From: Lampris incognitus
Taxonomy: Eukaryota; Chordata; Actinopteri; Lampriformes; Lampridae
Reading direction: 5' to 3'
Assembly: GCF_029633865.1 (NCBI RefSeq)
Contig: NC_079219.1
Coordinates: forward strand, 55,920,682-55,984,681
DNA length: 64,000 bases
The position numbers and the translations under genes are program-made. Numbering within the stretch: the first letter of the stretch is position 1; the number at the start of each line of letters is the position of its first letter. Positions 23,075-36,250 of the stretch are shown here, piece after piece. The notes beneath the pieces were generated by a model. It was not told the origin of the DNA, ran no database searches, and worked only from the letters and a program-made list of their open reading frames with translations.

Positions 23075-26000
23075 ATGAGGGGATTCGTTCTCTGTGTTTT
23101 TGTCATCGTGGCGCTCACACCTGGCCAAGGTAAGACGAGGCAGTTGAGGGGGGCGGGGGGCGCTCTTCCTAGGTACGGACCAGATGTTCTGAATCCACAC
23201 CAGAGGTTTTAAATTCCCCCCCCAAATCGCACTGCTAATTTTAGCACGAGGAAATAAACACTCGTCTGTTGTTCTCTGGTCCGCAACAGATGCTGGGGTT
23301 TGGTCAAAAACAGGCTCTGCGTCCGGCGGCGAGTCATGCTGATGCTATGTATGTGATGATGTCATGTATAGGAGGTGTTTATCACGAGAAATGGGACTCC
23401 TAGGTCAGACGGTGAGGCGCTCGTATCTGTGTGTGTTAAAACATTAAAACTTCACGACTCTCTCTCTCACTTCTTGTCTGCGTTTTGCTACGCCCGCATC
23501 TAAATTTGGCTTTTGCCCACGGAAAAGGGATCCGACCACAGCGGTGCTTGTCGTTTTGGACGTTTGGGGAATAGACTTGGGGCTAAATGTGAACACCACG
23601 GCCGGTATGGGTGAACACAAGGACTTACACAAGACAATCAGTTTTACTACAGAAATGGCTTAAGTAGGCCAAACACTAATATCCATCATTTCCTAACATC
23701 ATATCCAAAGGGGGTTTGGCAGATGACTTTCAAGACCACTTTTCCCCCCTTTAAATATCTGGCTAATTACATTCCGGAACACTAGCAGATACAGTAGGCC
23801 AAGTTACGCTCGCGTGTCCTCCGTGAGTTTATGTGTTCCTAATGGCAGTGGAAACAAAGCCTGAGCTGCGAGCAAACAACTGATAAAAATTAATGTGGGC
23901 ACGTTAAAAAGCATGTTAGCTTCTCCCAAAGTGTCTTTAAACCCTTCATGCACACATAAAACAACAAAACTTTTTTTCATTTTAGTCTCTCTCCTCTCGC
24001 TCGCCCCCCCCAGCAGAGCAGGCCTGGGGGTTGTCTGTCGGCCTACATCCCTTGTTTTTTACAGTCTGAGCCAAAATCAATTAACCCATATAAAAGCTGT
24101 TTAAACACAAAGAGAAAGAACGAAAAGGAGCTAAAGGAATTACATTAAGGTAAACAGACACCCCACCCCCCACCCCACCTGCTGAAATTACACTAACGAG
24201 GCCAGCTAGCTTAACCGAGCTAGCACCGGCTAACAAGATGAACGGGGGATAAGAACCGAGAGCTTCGCTGAAACTCAGTTCAAGACCTGGAAACAAGATT
24301 AGTTTCCCCCTAAGAGGTCAAGAGACAACAAAGCCAGCTATTTAAAAAGAGATGAGTCACTACTCTATAGGTTTGTAGACAGAGTTGCATTTTGGGTTCG
24401 GGGTCCGACCTGTCTCAAAGTGACAAGATTAAAGTCGGATTAGATAGCTGAAAGAATATATTCATCCAATTAAAAACTGCAGCCCTTGTTGATTACTCTA
24501 TTGTTTCTGCGTGTAAGAAGTATTTGGACAGATTTAAGTCACATTTGGCAAAGTTATTCTAAGTATAATTCAGCTATAAATTCTTTTGACTCCACAATAC
24601 TTTGAGGGCAGTATGCAGTATGTGGTTGCAGATTATGACTGGGAATTTATTAGATCATTCAACTCCAGTAGTTTTATTGTTAACAGCAACCATATTAGCT
24701 TCTCGGTGTCTGTCTGTAACTAACGTTTTAAAAAAAGTTCCGCGTTCAGACGACGTCGTTTTGAATCCGCAAAAAACGACTGAAAACGCTGTAGTACGCA
24801 TGCCAGGCCGGTAGTTGGCGATGAAACTTTAGCGAGCCCTTCCGGTGGACCCCAATAACGCCACGCCTGCACACAAACGCTTTCTTCTCAGAGCGGCGAG
24901 TAAAGAAACAGACGGTGGCGAGTGTACGCCGAAAATTGAGATTGAGAATTTGGCGCATGTAAATAACGCGTCTCCGCTGATCACAGTAATGGTGCAGCAG
25001 ATCTACACTGTGCTGGAGGAGCGCTAATAAACTTAGCAGAGACATCGGCACAAACACAGCTCGGTACTCCGCCATACTTCCTGTTGCGTTCTTACTCGCG
25101 CATGGCTATTTGACTGAAAACGTAATACGCATGTGCGAAGTGGAGCCGTGACGTCACCGCTTTCACAGGAACCGGTTTCGCTAGGGTAGAGGCTAGTTCC
25201 CATCGACGCAGAGAACGGAAATGGAGTAGAGAACGGTCAACTGAGCATGCGCGAAACGCCTCTACCACGCCTCCACACGCCCCGCGTAGCAATCCAGGCG
25301 CTAGGATTGTAGGAAGACCCGCCCCTACTCTGCGTCTGATTAGCTAACTTTAACCCTAACCCCGCCCTAACCCTAACCTACCCAAACAACGGAGGCAGCG
25401 AGTACTTGCGCATGCTCAGTTGACCGTTCCTTGCATCGACGGGAACTAGTCTGTACCGTTTTGCTAGTTTACACGGCGACGAGGGAGTTGCGTTTTCCAA
25501 CAAAAAACGCGACAATACTCGGCGCGTTGAGCCATTTTCAACCCACGAAACGCCGATTTTTTATACATTTGGTAAGAAAAAGCAACATTAACACCAACCC
25601 TGATGTGTTTCATCACCGCAGTCGTATCGTTCAGTTTACGGCTCAAAAAACACATTAAAGCCGTTTACTTCCTCCTCACCCACTTCTTAACTCCAACCCA
25701 ACGCTTGTCTTCACATGGGACGGGCCCGTCCACAAACATGTCCGACGTACTTCCGGTTCGTCATAGGAGATCGGTTCCTCCCGTTGCCCGCAGTGCGGTC
25801 GAGCCAATTTTCTGTTGCCTTCGATCACTTATTGTGTTTCGTCATAGCATATAACGATACAGGCGTTGTCACTCACATAATCACGTTTCTATTGTCAGAC
25901 AACTGCACACACACACACACATATATATATATGTAACCGGTTATTTTCTTGCCCGGTGCGGGATTCGATACGGAGTGTACTGCACCACAAGGCGACGTCA

Positions 26001-29000
26001 CTAACCGCTCGGCTAAAGGCTCAGGCCCGTTAGCTAGGGGGCTAACGTGTCTTATTAGTAGTTTACAGTATAAACGATTCGATCAAAGGCCTGAAAATGC
26101 TAACCGGCTAACCAAGACTAATGGTAGTTTCTGGGCCGTTAAGTGTAAATCGTCGGGTCATTTTACACAAGAAACAGATATGTCAGCGACGACACTGTTG
26201 TGCCCAGCAAAACTCGGGACCACGACTTTGAATCAAACTGTGCTTATTGCTGCCACAGTAAACGTTACAGTATAGCATCAAACACGTCCCGCGTTACTGC
26301 CGTAAACCGACTGCCGTAAACCGGCTGTGGTAAAACTTAAAGCTGCAGTGTCCTGGACTACGGTCACGCTGCTGTGACGTATACACAACAGGCACCTGTG
26401 TTGCTTTATGGGCGATGTTGAAATACAGAATAATACGATCACAGACCGAATCGGAGGGGACTGAAAATTTGGCTTTTAAGATCGCGGGAAACGGGGGGGG
26501 GGGGGCCGACTTCACCCTACTAAAACAAAGCGGAAGTACATCGACACGTTTGCGGGGGGGGAGGGCCTACTGGACTTGTTCTTCGTTGGTTTTGGCGTGC
26601 CTTGCGTCAAACGGCGCCCAAAACCGGAAATGACGTGAATGTCCTTGTGGTGTGCCGTGGGGCTCAGGTGAGGAACGTGGGCAGGCCAAACAGCTCTCGA
26701 AAGAGGATGGATACGAGGAGGAGGGGCTGCTCGAGTGTTTCCGCTGTGACCTGGGCTTCTGGGACGCCTGCTACACCACCATCGCCCACTGCAGCGCCGG
26801 GGAGAGGTGCTACACCGGCCGGGGGAAAGCAGGTGAGGGACGGGTGGTTTAGACCAGTGGTTCTCCACCTTTTTGGGGTCCTGGACCCCCCTGTGTATTT
26901 TTGATCTACCCTGAGGACCCCTCCACCTGATCTTGGGGGAGGGGGGTTGCAATTTGGTAGAAACTGCATTTTAAATTGCATTATTGCATTTATTCACTCT
27001 TTGGGGCAAAAATAAGAGCTTTCAGTTGTAACTTAGATATAGTTAACAAAACAGAATTCTTATGCAGTGAATTTCAGATATATGTAACAAAACAGAATAT
27101 GTATTCAGTAACTTTCAGATATATGTAACAAAACAGAATATGTATTCAGTAACTTTCAGATATATGCAACAACAGAATTTTTATGCAGTAACTTTTAACA
27201 ATGCAAACGGGAGCGAGATCTCTTATTACAATACAATAAATTACGCTTGTGAAACAGATGTAATTAGAGAAAAAAGTCCTGTTACCCTTTATAGTTTAGG
27301 TAGATAAAGGTGTCAGTCACATTTGAGTAAAACAATCCTATTTCTATAAATGTCATAGGATCTTTTTTTTAAAGATATTTTATTTTCACGGACCCCTTGC
27401 AATTACACCACGGACCACTAGGGGTCCGCGGAACCCCCCCCCCGGTTGAGAACCACTGGTTTAGACTGAGGTTTTGTCATCCTCGCCCATCATCGTCGCT
27501 GGGCTTTTGCTTAGTTGGAAGACACCAGGCACTGGTCATGGAGGTTGCCTTGGGTTTGTCTATGTGCATTTGGGTGTGGTTTTGTTTGTGTCTGTGTGAG
27601 TCTGTCGAGTGTGTGATGTGTTTGTGTGTATCCTGCTTTAGCATTTAGCTTTAGCATACAAGTTTAGCTTTAGCATAAGTGGGTGGCTTGGGGTTAACGT
27701 GTGTTAACAGGTAGGCGTGAAAACACCTCCACCACCAGGTTATCAGAGTACTGAATGTCTGTGTCCTTGGCGGATTCTCGGTAGATTCATAGGTGAACAT
27801 TTAGATAAACAGATGGGTGGATAGGTAAAGACAGAAGGTAATCACCAAAATAAAGTTCATTTGTTTATAATAATAATAAGGCTTTCATCATACATAAATT
27901 AGAATAAACTTAAAAGCAACACACTAACAAACATGTAACGCAACATTAATCACACATGAAGGCAAGTCAGAAGAGGTGAGTCCTGGTTAATGACTTGAAT
28001 GTGGGCAGATCGCAGCAGTCTCTTGATGTGCTTGGGGAGGGAGTTCCAAGAGGAGGGGGCAGCAGGTCCAGTGCTCGGTCCTTAGTCTGCCTCAGATTAG
28101 GGGTGGATAAGAGGGTGGGGGGGGGCACGAGAAGGCAGTGGAGAAGAGGTGTGTCTTTTGAGACGGGATTGGAAGAGTGGGAGGGATTCTGAGTCTCCTA
28201 ATGATTTGGGGGAGTGCGTTCCAGAGCCTGGGAGCTGCCCCGGAGAAAGCTCGGTCACCAAAGCCACGGAGGTTGGACCTGGGGGTAGAGAGAAGGGAGG
28301 CTTTGGTGGATCTGAGGGACCGAGAGGGTTGGGGGGGGGGGTGTCAGTGAGGTATGGGGCAGCCAGTTGGTGAAGGGCTTTGTAAGTGAGAACCAGGATT
28401 CTGTAATTGATCCGATGGGAGATGGGTGTCCAGTGGATGTCTTTTAGGACTGGGGTGATGTGGTGCTGGGATTGGGCGAAAGTTGGGTGGACGTGTTCTG
28501 GACCAGTTGGAGTCTCTTGATAGAGCTAGCACTGACGCCATAAAGTGAGTTGCAGTAATCGAGGCGGGGGGGGGGGAGATGAAGGCATGGATCAGTGTCT
28601 CAGCAGCAGGGCGCGCGAGAGAGGGTCTTATTTTCGCCAAGTTGCGAAGGTGGTAGAAGGAGGATTTGACAATTGGGGCGGATAACGAGAGGATTTATGT
28701 CGTATAGTGAGAGGATTAAATTCCCCACGGGGCTTTTAAACTCCGGAGTATCACCAGCACAACTCCCGTCTGTTTGTCTCCTCCAGCCGACGTTCTGGAT
28801 ATCAAGACGCTGGGCTGTGCGAGGGCAGACGAGTGTGAGATGGAGACAACCGTGGAGCTCTTCTCCAACACCACCACCATCTACACCATGACGAAGTACT
28901 GCTGCGACACACCCTTCTGCAACGGCGCAGGCAGACCCCCCGCCAACACACTCCTCTATCTGACTGTGGCCGTCTTAACCGCACGACAGTTGGCGGAGGT

Positions 29001-29019
29001 TTCTGCTGGACCGCAATAG
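23075..29019 (+). CDS. Ly6/uPAR-domain GPI-anchored protein, SPACA4/Bouncer-like
   Basis: Three exons, 23075-23129, 26668-26832 and 28787-29019, join in phase to 150 aa. The first exon is a signal peptide (MRGFVLCVFVIVALTPGQ). After an acidic stretch comes one three-finger domain from C42 with the ten cysteines of a Ly6/uPAR fold (ECFRC, AC, HC, RC, GC, EC, then CC and the closing CN). An N-glycosylation site (NTT) lies near the end of the domain. The C-terminus has a short hydrophobic run (NTLLYLTVAVL) that could be a GPI signal, although a polar tail follows it. The pattern CYTGRGKA...LGCARADECE...YCCDTPFCN resembles SPACA4, the mammalian relative of the fish egg protein Bouncer. Other Ly6 proteins share the scaffold, so the subfamily is uncertain. 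I give no symbol. Confidence 0.8.
25192..25450. repeat. Foldback sequence in the Ly6 intron
   Basis: The left arm (25192-25256) and right arm (25399-25450) are inverted copies sharing GAACGGTCAACTGAGCATGC and CTAGTTCCC/CATCGACG, with small gaps. The loop holds telomere-like CCCTAA motifs. Confidence 0.65.
25935..26060 (-). repeat. tRNA-derived repeat, diverged
   Basis: On the minus strand it reads GCCTTTAGCCGAGCGGTTAG, then TATCGAATCCCGCACCGG, which match polymerase III A- and B-box spacing. It resembles the tandem pair at 60287-60593. It is not a functional tRNA: the anticodon arm is not convincing. Confidence 0.5.
26855..27458 (+). mobile_element. hAT-type non-autonomous element, copy 1
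   Basis: 604 bp in Ly6 intron 2. The termini CAGTGGTTCTCCACC and GGTTGAGAACCACTG are inverted repeats, flanked by a perfect 8-bp duplication GTTTAGAC (26847-26854 and 27459-27466). The middle holds three or more copies of an approximately 42-bp unit with CAGATATATGTAACAAAACA. It is the same family as 40572-41219, which lies in the opposite orientation. No coding capacity. Confidence 0.93.
27960..28690 (-). mobile_element. LINE ORF2 3' fragment (decayed)
   Basis: In Ly6 intron 2. Minus-strand pieces read AKIRPSLARPAAETLIHAFI, then in shifted frames a QLVQN-type region and a HWLPISHRIQYKILVLTYKA-like region. These are typical of the C-terminal part of reverse transcriptase in L2/Rex-type fish LINEs. 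Several frame breaks and stops; the 5' part is absent. Confidence 0.6.
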
Positions 29020-29702
29020 TAAAATTTAACACATGTATACGAGAACACATCCGCCTCTCCATCAGCAGACTGCTGCCGAGGTGGTGAAGCTAAACCATTG
29101 TTTCAATAGTGTCATTTTGTGACTTGCTAGACACACTGGCAAGCTCATCTTGACAGGTATAAAAAGTAGTAATTTGAAGGCTTTGTCAGATAATGTGGTT
29201 GAACACAGACTCTTGTTTGTATTGCGTTTCATGAAAATTCTGACTTGTACTTAAACTGTAATTTTACTTATGTCGATGAAAAAAATACATCACAAGAGTT
29301 GGTAAGCTGATGCAGACTTGCTTTGACATTTAAAATATTCTCTATACACGCTTTAATGCAGAAGGTTTTCCAATTTAATAATTACTATACAATACAAACA
29401 ATTTTATTAATCCCACTAGGGGCAAATTTGTTTGGAGAAGCTTGTGAACATAAAACACAATAACATGCAAACAAACAAACAACACAAACAAATAGTAACA
29501 CCCCAGGGAGCTAAATGTGGAATAAAATCTATAAAAGTACACAGTAAGAAACACAATAAGATAAACTTGATAAAGACAATAAAATGTCCATCCATCCATT
29601 ATCCAATTAGGGCCGCGGCATGCTGGAGCCTATCCCAGCAGTCATTGGGCGGGCGGCAGGCGGGGAGACACCCTGGACAGGCCGCCATTCCATCACAGGG
29701 CC

Positions 29703-29741
<39 letters not shown>

Positions 29742-30269
29742 GGGCAATTTAGTATGGCCAATTCACCTGACCTGCATGTCTTTGGACTGTGGGAGGAAAC
29801 CGACGAAGACACAGAGAACATGCAAACTCCATACAGGACGACCTGGGACGACCCCCAAGGTTGGACTACCCCGGGGGTCGAACCCAGGACCTTCTGTCAA
29901 TATTCAAGAAGCGGCACGGTGGCGCAGTCACCTCACAGTAAGACAATACAGCAATCTGATAAATAAGATAAACGTGATATAAAACAATCTGATAAAAACA
30001 CTACGAAGCATTTAATAACTGAGCTGCAACAGGTATGAATGACTTGGAATAACGGGTAGTTTTCTAAGTCAAGTCAGTTTTATATGTATTGCCAGCAGGT
30101 AAAACACAACGACGCCCTGATGGCAACAGAGGAAATTCAAATTAAGAGCCTAAATTGATTTTTCTTGTCTGCAGGTTTAGCCATAGTAAAACTTTACCCT
30201 CCCATTCAAAATGACAATATTAGGCTAACAAATGCAGTGTGCGGCAGTATGCGGTTGACTTCGGCTGCG
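29020..30269. other. Intergenic DNA between Ly6 and msh5 (tail to tail)
   Basis: Both genes end here. AATAAA motifs on plus at 29521 and 29578 could serve the Ly6 gene. The rest is AT-rich DNA and SINE B pieces. Confidence 0.5.
29588..29897 (-). repeat. tRNA-derived SINE family B, minus copy, with a second head fragment
   Basis: The tail CATCCATCCATTATCC is at 29588, a CA run at 29704-29737 and the body to about 29897. The tRNA-like head expected next is missing. Instead, a short plus-strand head of the same family (GCGGCACGGTGGCGCAGT) lies at 29911-29928, so two copies meet head to head. Confidence 0.75.
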
Positions 30270-30624
30270 CTACAACGACTCTCCACCAGAGGGGAGCAGC
30301 TCTTTCAAGAAGCGCTGCAGGTCCACGCTTTCGTCTTGGAGGTCAAGGCGTAGGAACTTCTCCACAATGCTTTCAGATCTGACAGGAATAAACACACGGA
30401 GTTTATTTCGAATCTCTCCCTGTGGGTGTTTTTATATTTTCTCGCTGTGTTGGTGGTTTGATTCAGAACGAACCTGCTGGCCTCTTTACTCGACGATGGC
30501 CCGTCGATGCGTTTGATGGTCTTCCCTGTTCTATACAGTTCACATACCTTGGCAAATTCACACCCACAAACACAGTCAGACTCACTTTACTTGGCCATAT
30601 ATTTGTGTGTGTCTGTTTGCAGGC

Positions 30625-30660
<36 letters not shown>

Positions 30661-31548
30661 CTATATACCTCTATTCCTCTTTGTACGACGTCGGTTGGCA
30701 GCCCTGCCAGGGTAGCGATGCGGGCAGCGTAGCTGGACTGGCAGATGCCTTCCTTCAGCTGGTACAAAAACACCAACTCTTCTTTATCCTCTGCTATCTC
30801 GAGAGTCTATCTCACACACACACACAAATTAGAACACATAAAATAACTCTCAAACTAAAAATTAAGGAACAAAATGGTATAGAGTGGTATGTAAGTCGGG
30901 GTCATGCTAGAGACTATTGCTGCCTCATTTACTAAATTTAGTTTTAGGTCCAGTGAACAGTGTTGAACAGGTAATAAATACATCTCTAACACTGAAATCT
31001 CGGGCTCTTTAAATTGCCCGAAGCGAACTATTTCATTCTTCCAGTGTGACGATTTGTCTTTCATTACCTGCATAGAAAGCAGGTCAGAGGAGGGCAGCAG
31101 GCCCGGTTGGAGCAGATTGTGGAAGTTTGTGGCCAAGAGGATGTGAGGGACCTCCTCGGGAGCTTTCTTCAGCCAGTGACAGATTGATGCAGCCAGTAAG
31201 GAAAGCCCATCCACCTAAGAAGAGAATGAATACTGCTTCAATCAGCCGCTGAACACAAACAGATTATTTTACCTTTGAAAAATTCTCTTATTAGTTAGTT
31301 GGCAACAAAGATAGATATACTAGATACTAGAGAAATACAGTGTGACACATTTAAAAATTTCTATGTATACACAATTTTTTCCCCCCCCCGCTCGTAGTGT
31401 GTTGCATCAAGATGCACTTACAGTGTCGGTTCCTTTGCCAAACTCATCAATGAGAACCAGCGAGTTGCCTGTGCTGCAGGTTAACGCTTGAGCCATCTGG
31501 GAAATAGACACACTTACGCTAAACTTTTACAGCAAAGTACGCACAATG

Positions 31549-31585
<37 letters not shown>

Positions 31586-34500
31586 ATGGGCACAGTGGCA
31601 GGCAGCGCACGCTGTGTTGAAATGTGTGGGGACAGGAAGACAGCGGGAGTGGCGTTGGAGCACAGCAGTGTTAAAGAATTCATATTCTTCACTGTATGTA
31701 CATACTCGGGTACACGCACACACACACACAAACAAACAAAAATTCACCTCTACACAAGCTTCCTAGTTCAAGGAATTTGTCTTGGTATGTTGGTTCAAGA
31801 GGGAAAAATTAACAGTAAATAGTAAGGATAAAAGTTAAAAGAATACTAAAATACATACACATGATAAAATAAATAAAAATAAGGGGCAGTAAAGATGAAT
31901 GCAACGTTTATTCGTGTGTGTGCTCGCACATGTCTGTGTACCTGGTTAAGGTCTATCATGAATGTGCTGAGGCCTACAGACACGGACTCCCTGCTTTGCA
32001 TGCGTGTGAAGATGCCATCCACCAGACCAATCTCTGCCTCCTTAGCTGGCACGTCTGAGCCAATCAGGGCCATGAACACAATCAGGCCCACCTGCCAAAG
32101 CCAATCAGAGAGCATCTCACTGCACAGCATTCTCAGCTAACACGGCTGCGGCGTCTTCTGAGAGTTTAAAGTAAAGTTATAATCAAATTAATAATGAAAT
32201 CAAGGGCCGAACTTCCCCCTGAAAAGTTAAATCGTCTTGTGAAAAAATCTCCCCAGATTGCACAAAGGTAATGGGAAGCAATGAAGTTAACAGACGGATG
32301 ATAAAAGAAATAAGCTTCATTCATAAATCACATTGCAAAACAATTGTTACAGACTGTCTTACAAAAAATACAAAGTGCACTGAGAAAATAACAACAAAAA
32401 GAAAATAATAAAATGAAATTAAAAGGGACACAAAGAGGACAATAAATAAGACAAATAATTAAAAGTTTTTTTTTAAAAATTACACCCACTGAGTAGCCTG
32501 TCATGATTGATGATCAGATCGTTGAACACTTATTTTTTCCTGTTGTCTGTCCTGCTGTACCTGTTTGAGGTAGATGCTCTTGCCGGATGAATTGGGGCCG
32601 GTGATGATCTTGATTCTGCCCAAAGACTCAGAGCTCTGAAAGGAGTTGGCCACAAACACAGGCGAGCACATCTCTAACAGAGGGTGTCTACCAGGCAGAG
32701 AGAGACAAACCTGGATTAGCAAGTAACATTCCATCCACGTGTGTGTATGTGTGAGACAGACATGTAGACAGATGAATACGGAGCTGCCAGGGAAGAGGAA
32801 AAGAGGAAGGCCAAAGAGGAGGGTTATGGATGTGGTGAGGGAGGACATGCAGGTGGCTGGTGTGACACAGGAAGATGCAGAGGACAGAAAGAGATGGAAA
32901 CGGACGATCCGCTGTGGTGACCCCTAATGGAAGCAGCCGAAAGTAGTAGTAGTAGTAGTAGTAGTAGATATGTAGACAGACAGGAAGATAAGATAGATGC
33001 AGACAGACAGACAGACAGACAGGGTTCTACCTAGCCTGACTCAGTGTTATTCTCCTGTGGTTGGCTAGCTTGGGGGGGGTGTAGCCATACTCTTGGGAGG
33101 CGCTGCTCAGAGCCATCAGACAGTCCAGCTCAGCACTCAGCTCTACGACCTTAAAAATACACAGGTGACACACGCACCAGTTACACACATCTCGAGACTT
33201 TGTGGGAAAGGCTGCATTCTAACATGCTACATATCCATTTCAGAAAATAATTTTAGCTATCAGTCACAACAAAATAATTTATTACTCTTTTTGTTGTGGC
33301 GTAACGTCTCAGGGAAGCTCTGTCATTAATTCCTGATATCCAGGGGCGGGGTGGTCCATCATAAGCCACACAGACTTGTTCTTACTCACATTCCTGTCAA
33401 ACTGCTAACATGAGTCTCCGGTTCACCTAATCGGCATCTTGTGGAACGGACTGGGGGGGAACTCTGAAGCACCCACAAGAAAGCCATGTGAACACCGCCG
33501 TGAAGCAAAAGCACTAACAACTGGGGCGTCCGGGTTGCATGGCGGTCTATTCCGTTGCCTACCAAAACGGGGATCGCCAGTTCAACTCCCCGTGTTACCT
33601 CCAGCTTGGTTGGGCGTCCCTACAGACACAATTGGCTGTGTCTGCGGGTGGGAAGCCGGATGTGGGTATGTGTCGTGGTCGCTGCAGTGGCGCCTCCTCT
33701 GGTCGGTTGGGGCGCCTGTTCGGGGGGTGGGGGCTAGGGGGAATAGCTTGATCCTCCCACGCGCTACGTGCTCCTTTTCACTGTCAAGTGAAAAGAAGCG
33801 GCTGGCGACTCCACATGTATCGGAGGAGGTATGTGGTAGTCTGCAGCCCTCCCCGGATCGGCACAGGGGCTGGTGGAGCAGCGACCAGGACAGCTCGGAA
33901 GAGTGGGGTAATTGGACGAGTACAATTGGGGAGAAAAAAATCCCCCCCCCCCAAAAAAAGAAAAACAACAAGTCCAGCGCCATGCCAGACCATATGGTCA
34001 ACGTTTTCTTCAAATGTATCTTAACTGCAATGCATGGAACATACCTGGCATTCAACGTCCTTACCTACCTTGTACAGAGAGGCACTTCTTTCTAGGACTG
34101 TGTTCTGCAGCTCTGTCAAAACTGCTGCCTCCATATCTGAGAGACAGGAAGGACTACAGCATCAGTAAAGTCAAGTCAACTTTGAAAACTGAATTGGTGA
34201 GACAATAAACAGGACAGCGCAAGACCTCTGATCTCGGAGAGCAAGTCACCCAAGAGGTCATCTAGCTCTTTGGTTCTCTGGCTGCGGTAGTGGAGACGCT
34301 CCTCTGACAGAAACTATGCACACACACACAATGCGAGCAAATGCACAAAACATGCACAAATGCGCATATGCAAAGACACAGAAGGAGAGCTCAGTGGGTA
34401 ACAGCAGTTCAGCACTTTGGTATCTTTTCATGAGCACATCAGAATATGAGATCATACACATCTAACAGAAACGCACCATAAACTCGAGCCCCTCAATCTC

Positions 34501-36168
34501 AAAATCCTCTTTCTCCACCATACTGGGCAGCCGGGGCACAGAGAGCAGGAATCCTATCTGTAGGAAGGTAGGAATCGAACACCAATGTGTTATCAATGAG
34601 CGAGGAATTCTAGTTCTTCAATTATAATCTTCTATTAGCCATCATAGAATCTGAGTGTAGGTCTAGAGACTGAAATTTACTCCGGGGAACCCCTTCAAAT
34701 TCAATCATAATGTACTGCAGTGACCTGCTATCTGCATTTGTCACACTCGCTAGTACACATACTCTTCACTAAATATCAGTTTGCATTGAATTTTACATAA
34801 AATTGAGAATTTCCAATACAATTCTAAATTCCGTCTTTATTTTTTTGTGTCTTGTCTAATCTATCCCGGGTGGTCAACCCGCAAAGTCAAATTCTATTGT
34901 GAAAACTTTAAATAAAACAGCTTCTGATTCAGAACCTATGCTATGAAGCCACGCATGATGGACGAGTAAACATTAAAATGAAGGTTCACGGATTCTGTAT
35001 CAGCCAGTAGTTGTGTGGATGTGAGTATCGGACCAGGGGGATGTATAGCACACAGCAGGCAGTGATGCAAGTGTCCAAGCGTTGCAGCTCTCTCCTGGCC
35101 ACATCCGTCAGGAAGTCCGACAATCCCATCATTCTCCTCTTCTCTTAGGGACAGAGAGAAGATGCTTTAAGACTTTAAATTCAACTGTTATAGAATCCCT
35201 AAACAATCTGATAACAAAACCTGAAAACTTTGGTTACTTGCAAGCACACTACTAATATGCGAATCCTGTGTAGCAGTCCTGCCACATGCAGCAAGCTAAG
35301 TAGGGCACTCCAGACGTCCCTCTCCCCAGCAACACCCTCCAGCTCCTCCTGGGGGATCCCAAGGTGTTCCCAGGCCAGACTGGGCATGTAGTCCCTCCAG
35401 CGAGTTCTGGGTCTACCCCGGGGTCTCCTCCCGGTTGGACGTGCCCGGTAAACCTCTAAAGGAAGGCGCCCTGGAGGCATCCTAATCAGATGCCCGAACC
35501 ACCTCAACTGGCTCCTTTCCACGCGAAGGAGCAGTGGCTCTACTCCGAGCTCCCTACAGATGTCCGAGCTCTTCACCCTATCTCTAAGGCTGAGCCCAGA
35601 CACCCTACGGAGGAAACTCATTTCAGCCGCTTGTATCCACGATCTCACCCTTTCGGTCACTACCCAAAGCTCATGACCATAGGTGAGGGTTGGAATGAAG
35701 ATTGACTGGTAAATTGAGAGCTCTGCCTCCTGGCTCAGCTCCCTCTTCACCACAACGGTCCGGTGCAATGTCCGCATTACTGCTGATGCCTTAACCAACA
35801 GATGATGTTTCGATATAAACTATGTAGTCACTTTTCTCTAATTCTTCTGATTCACTCTTGCAAGATGATTATTTTTCTATTTCATAATGCTCATGCTCTT
35901 GTGTCTTTGCAGCAAGTGTGCCACAAAAATATGTATCTCAGATCTGTACGCAAATACAATTTTTGATGTAATATAATATTATTATTCTTCTACTTTTAAA
36001 CACTGTGTTCATGTCATTGTGCCTTAACAATGGATCTACCACCAAGACAAATTTCTAGTACGTGCAAACTTACTCGACCTTTAAATTTGGCTTCTTAAAT
36101 TACACTTTCAGCATCTGCTGTCTGAATTAAATACATTTAAGCTGTAGCCATTATCATCTTTTTTTCCA

Positions 36169-36250
<82 letters not shown>

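Larger units (their letters stand above)
23130..26667 (+). other. Large first intron of the Ly6 gene
   Basis: About 3.5 kb without another gene. It contains a foldback around 25192-25450, a few CCCTAA motifs at 25348-25378, a CA/TA run at 25907-25932 and a tRNA-like repeat at about 25935-26060. Confidence 0.6.

Noticed and set aside
25348-25378. Interstitial telomere array
   Set aside because: Only a few imperfect CCCTAA units, too short to call a telomeric block.
33439-34095. 218-codon plus-strand frame
   Set aside because: It is the translation of a SINE family A copy inside an msh5 intron and overlaps msh5 exon 17 antisense.
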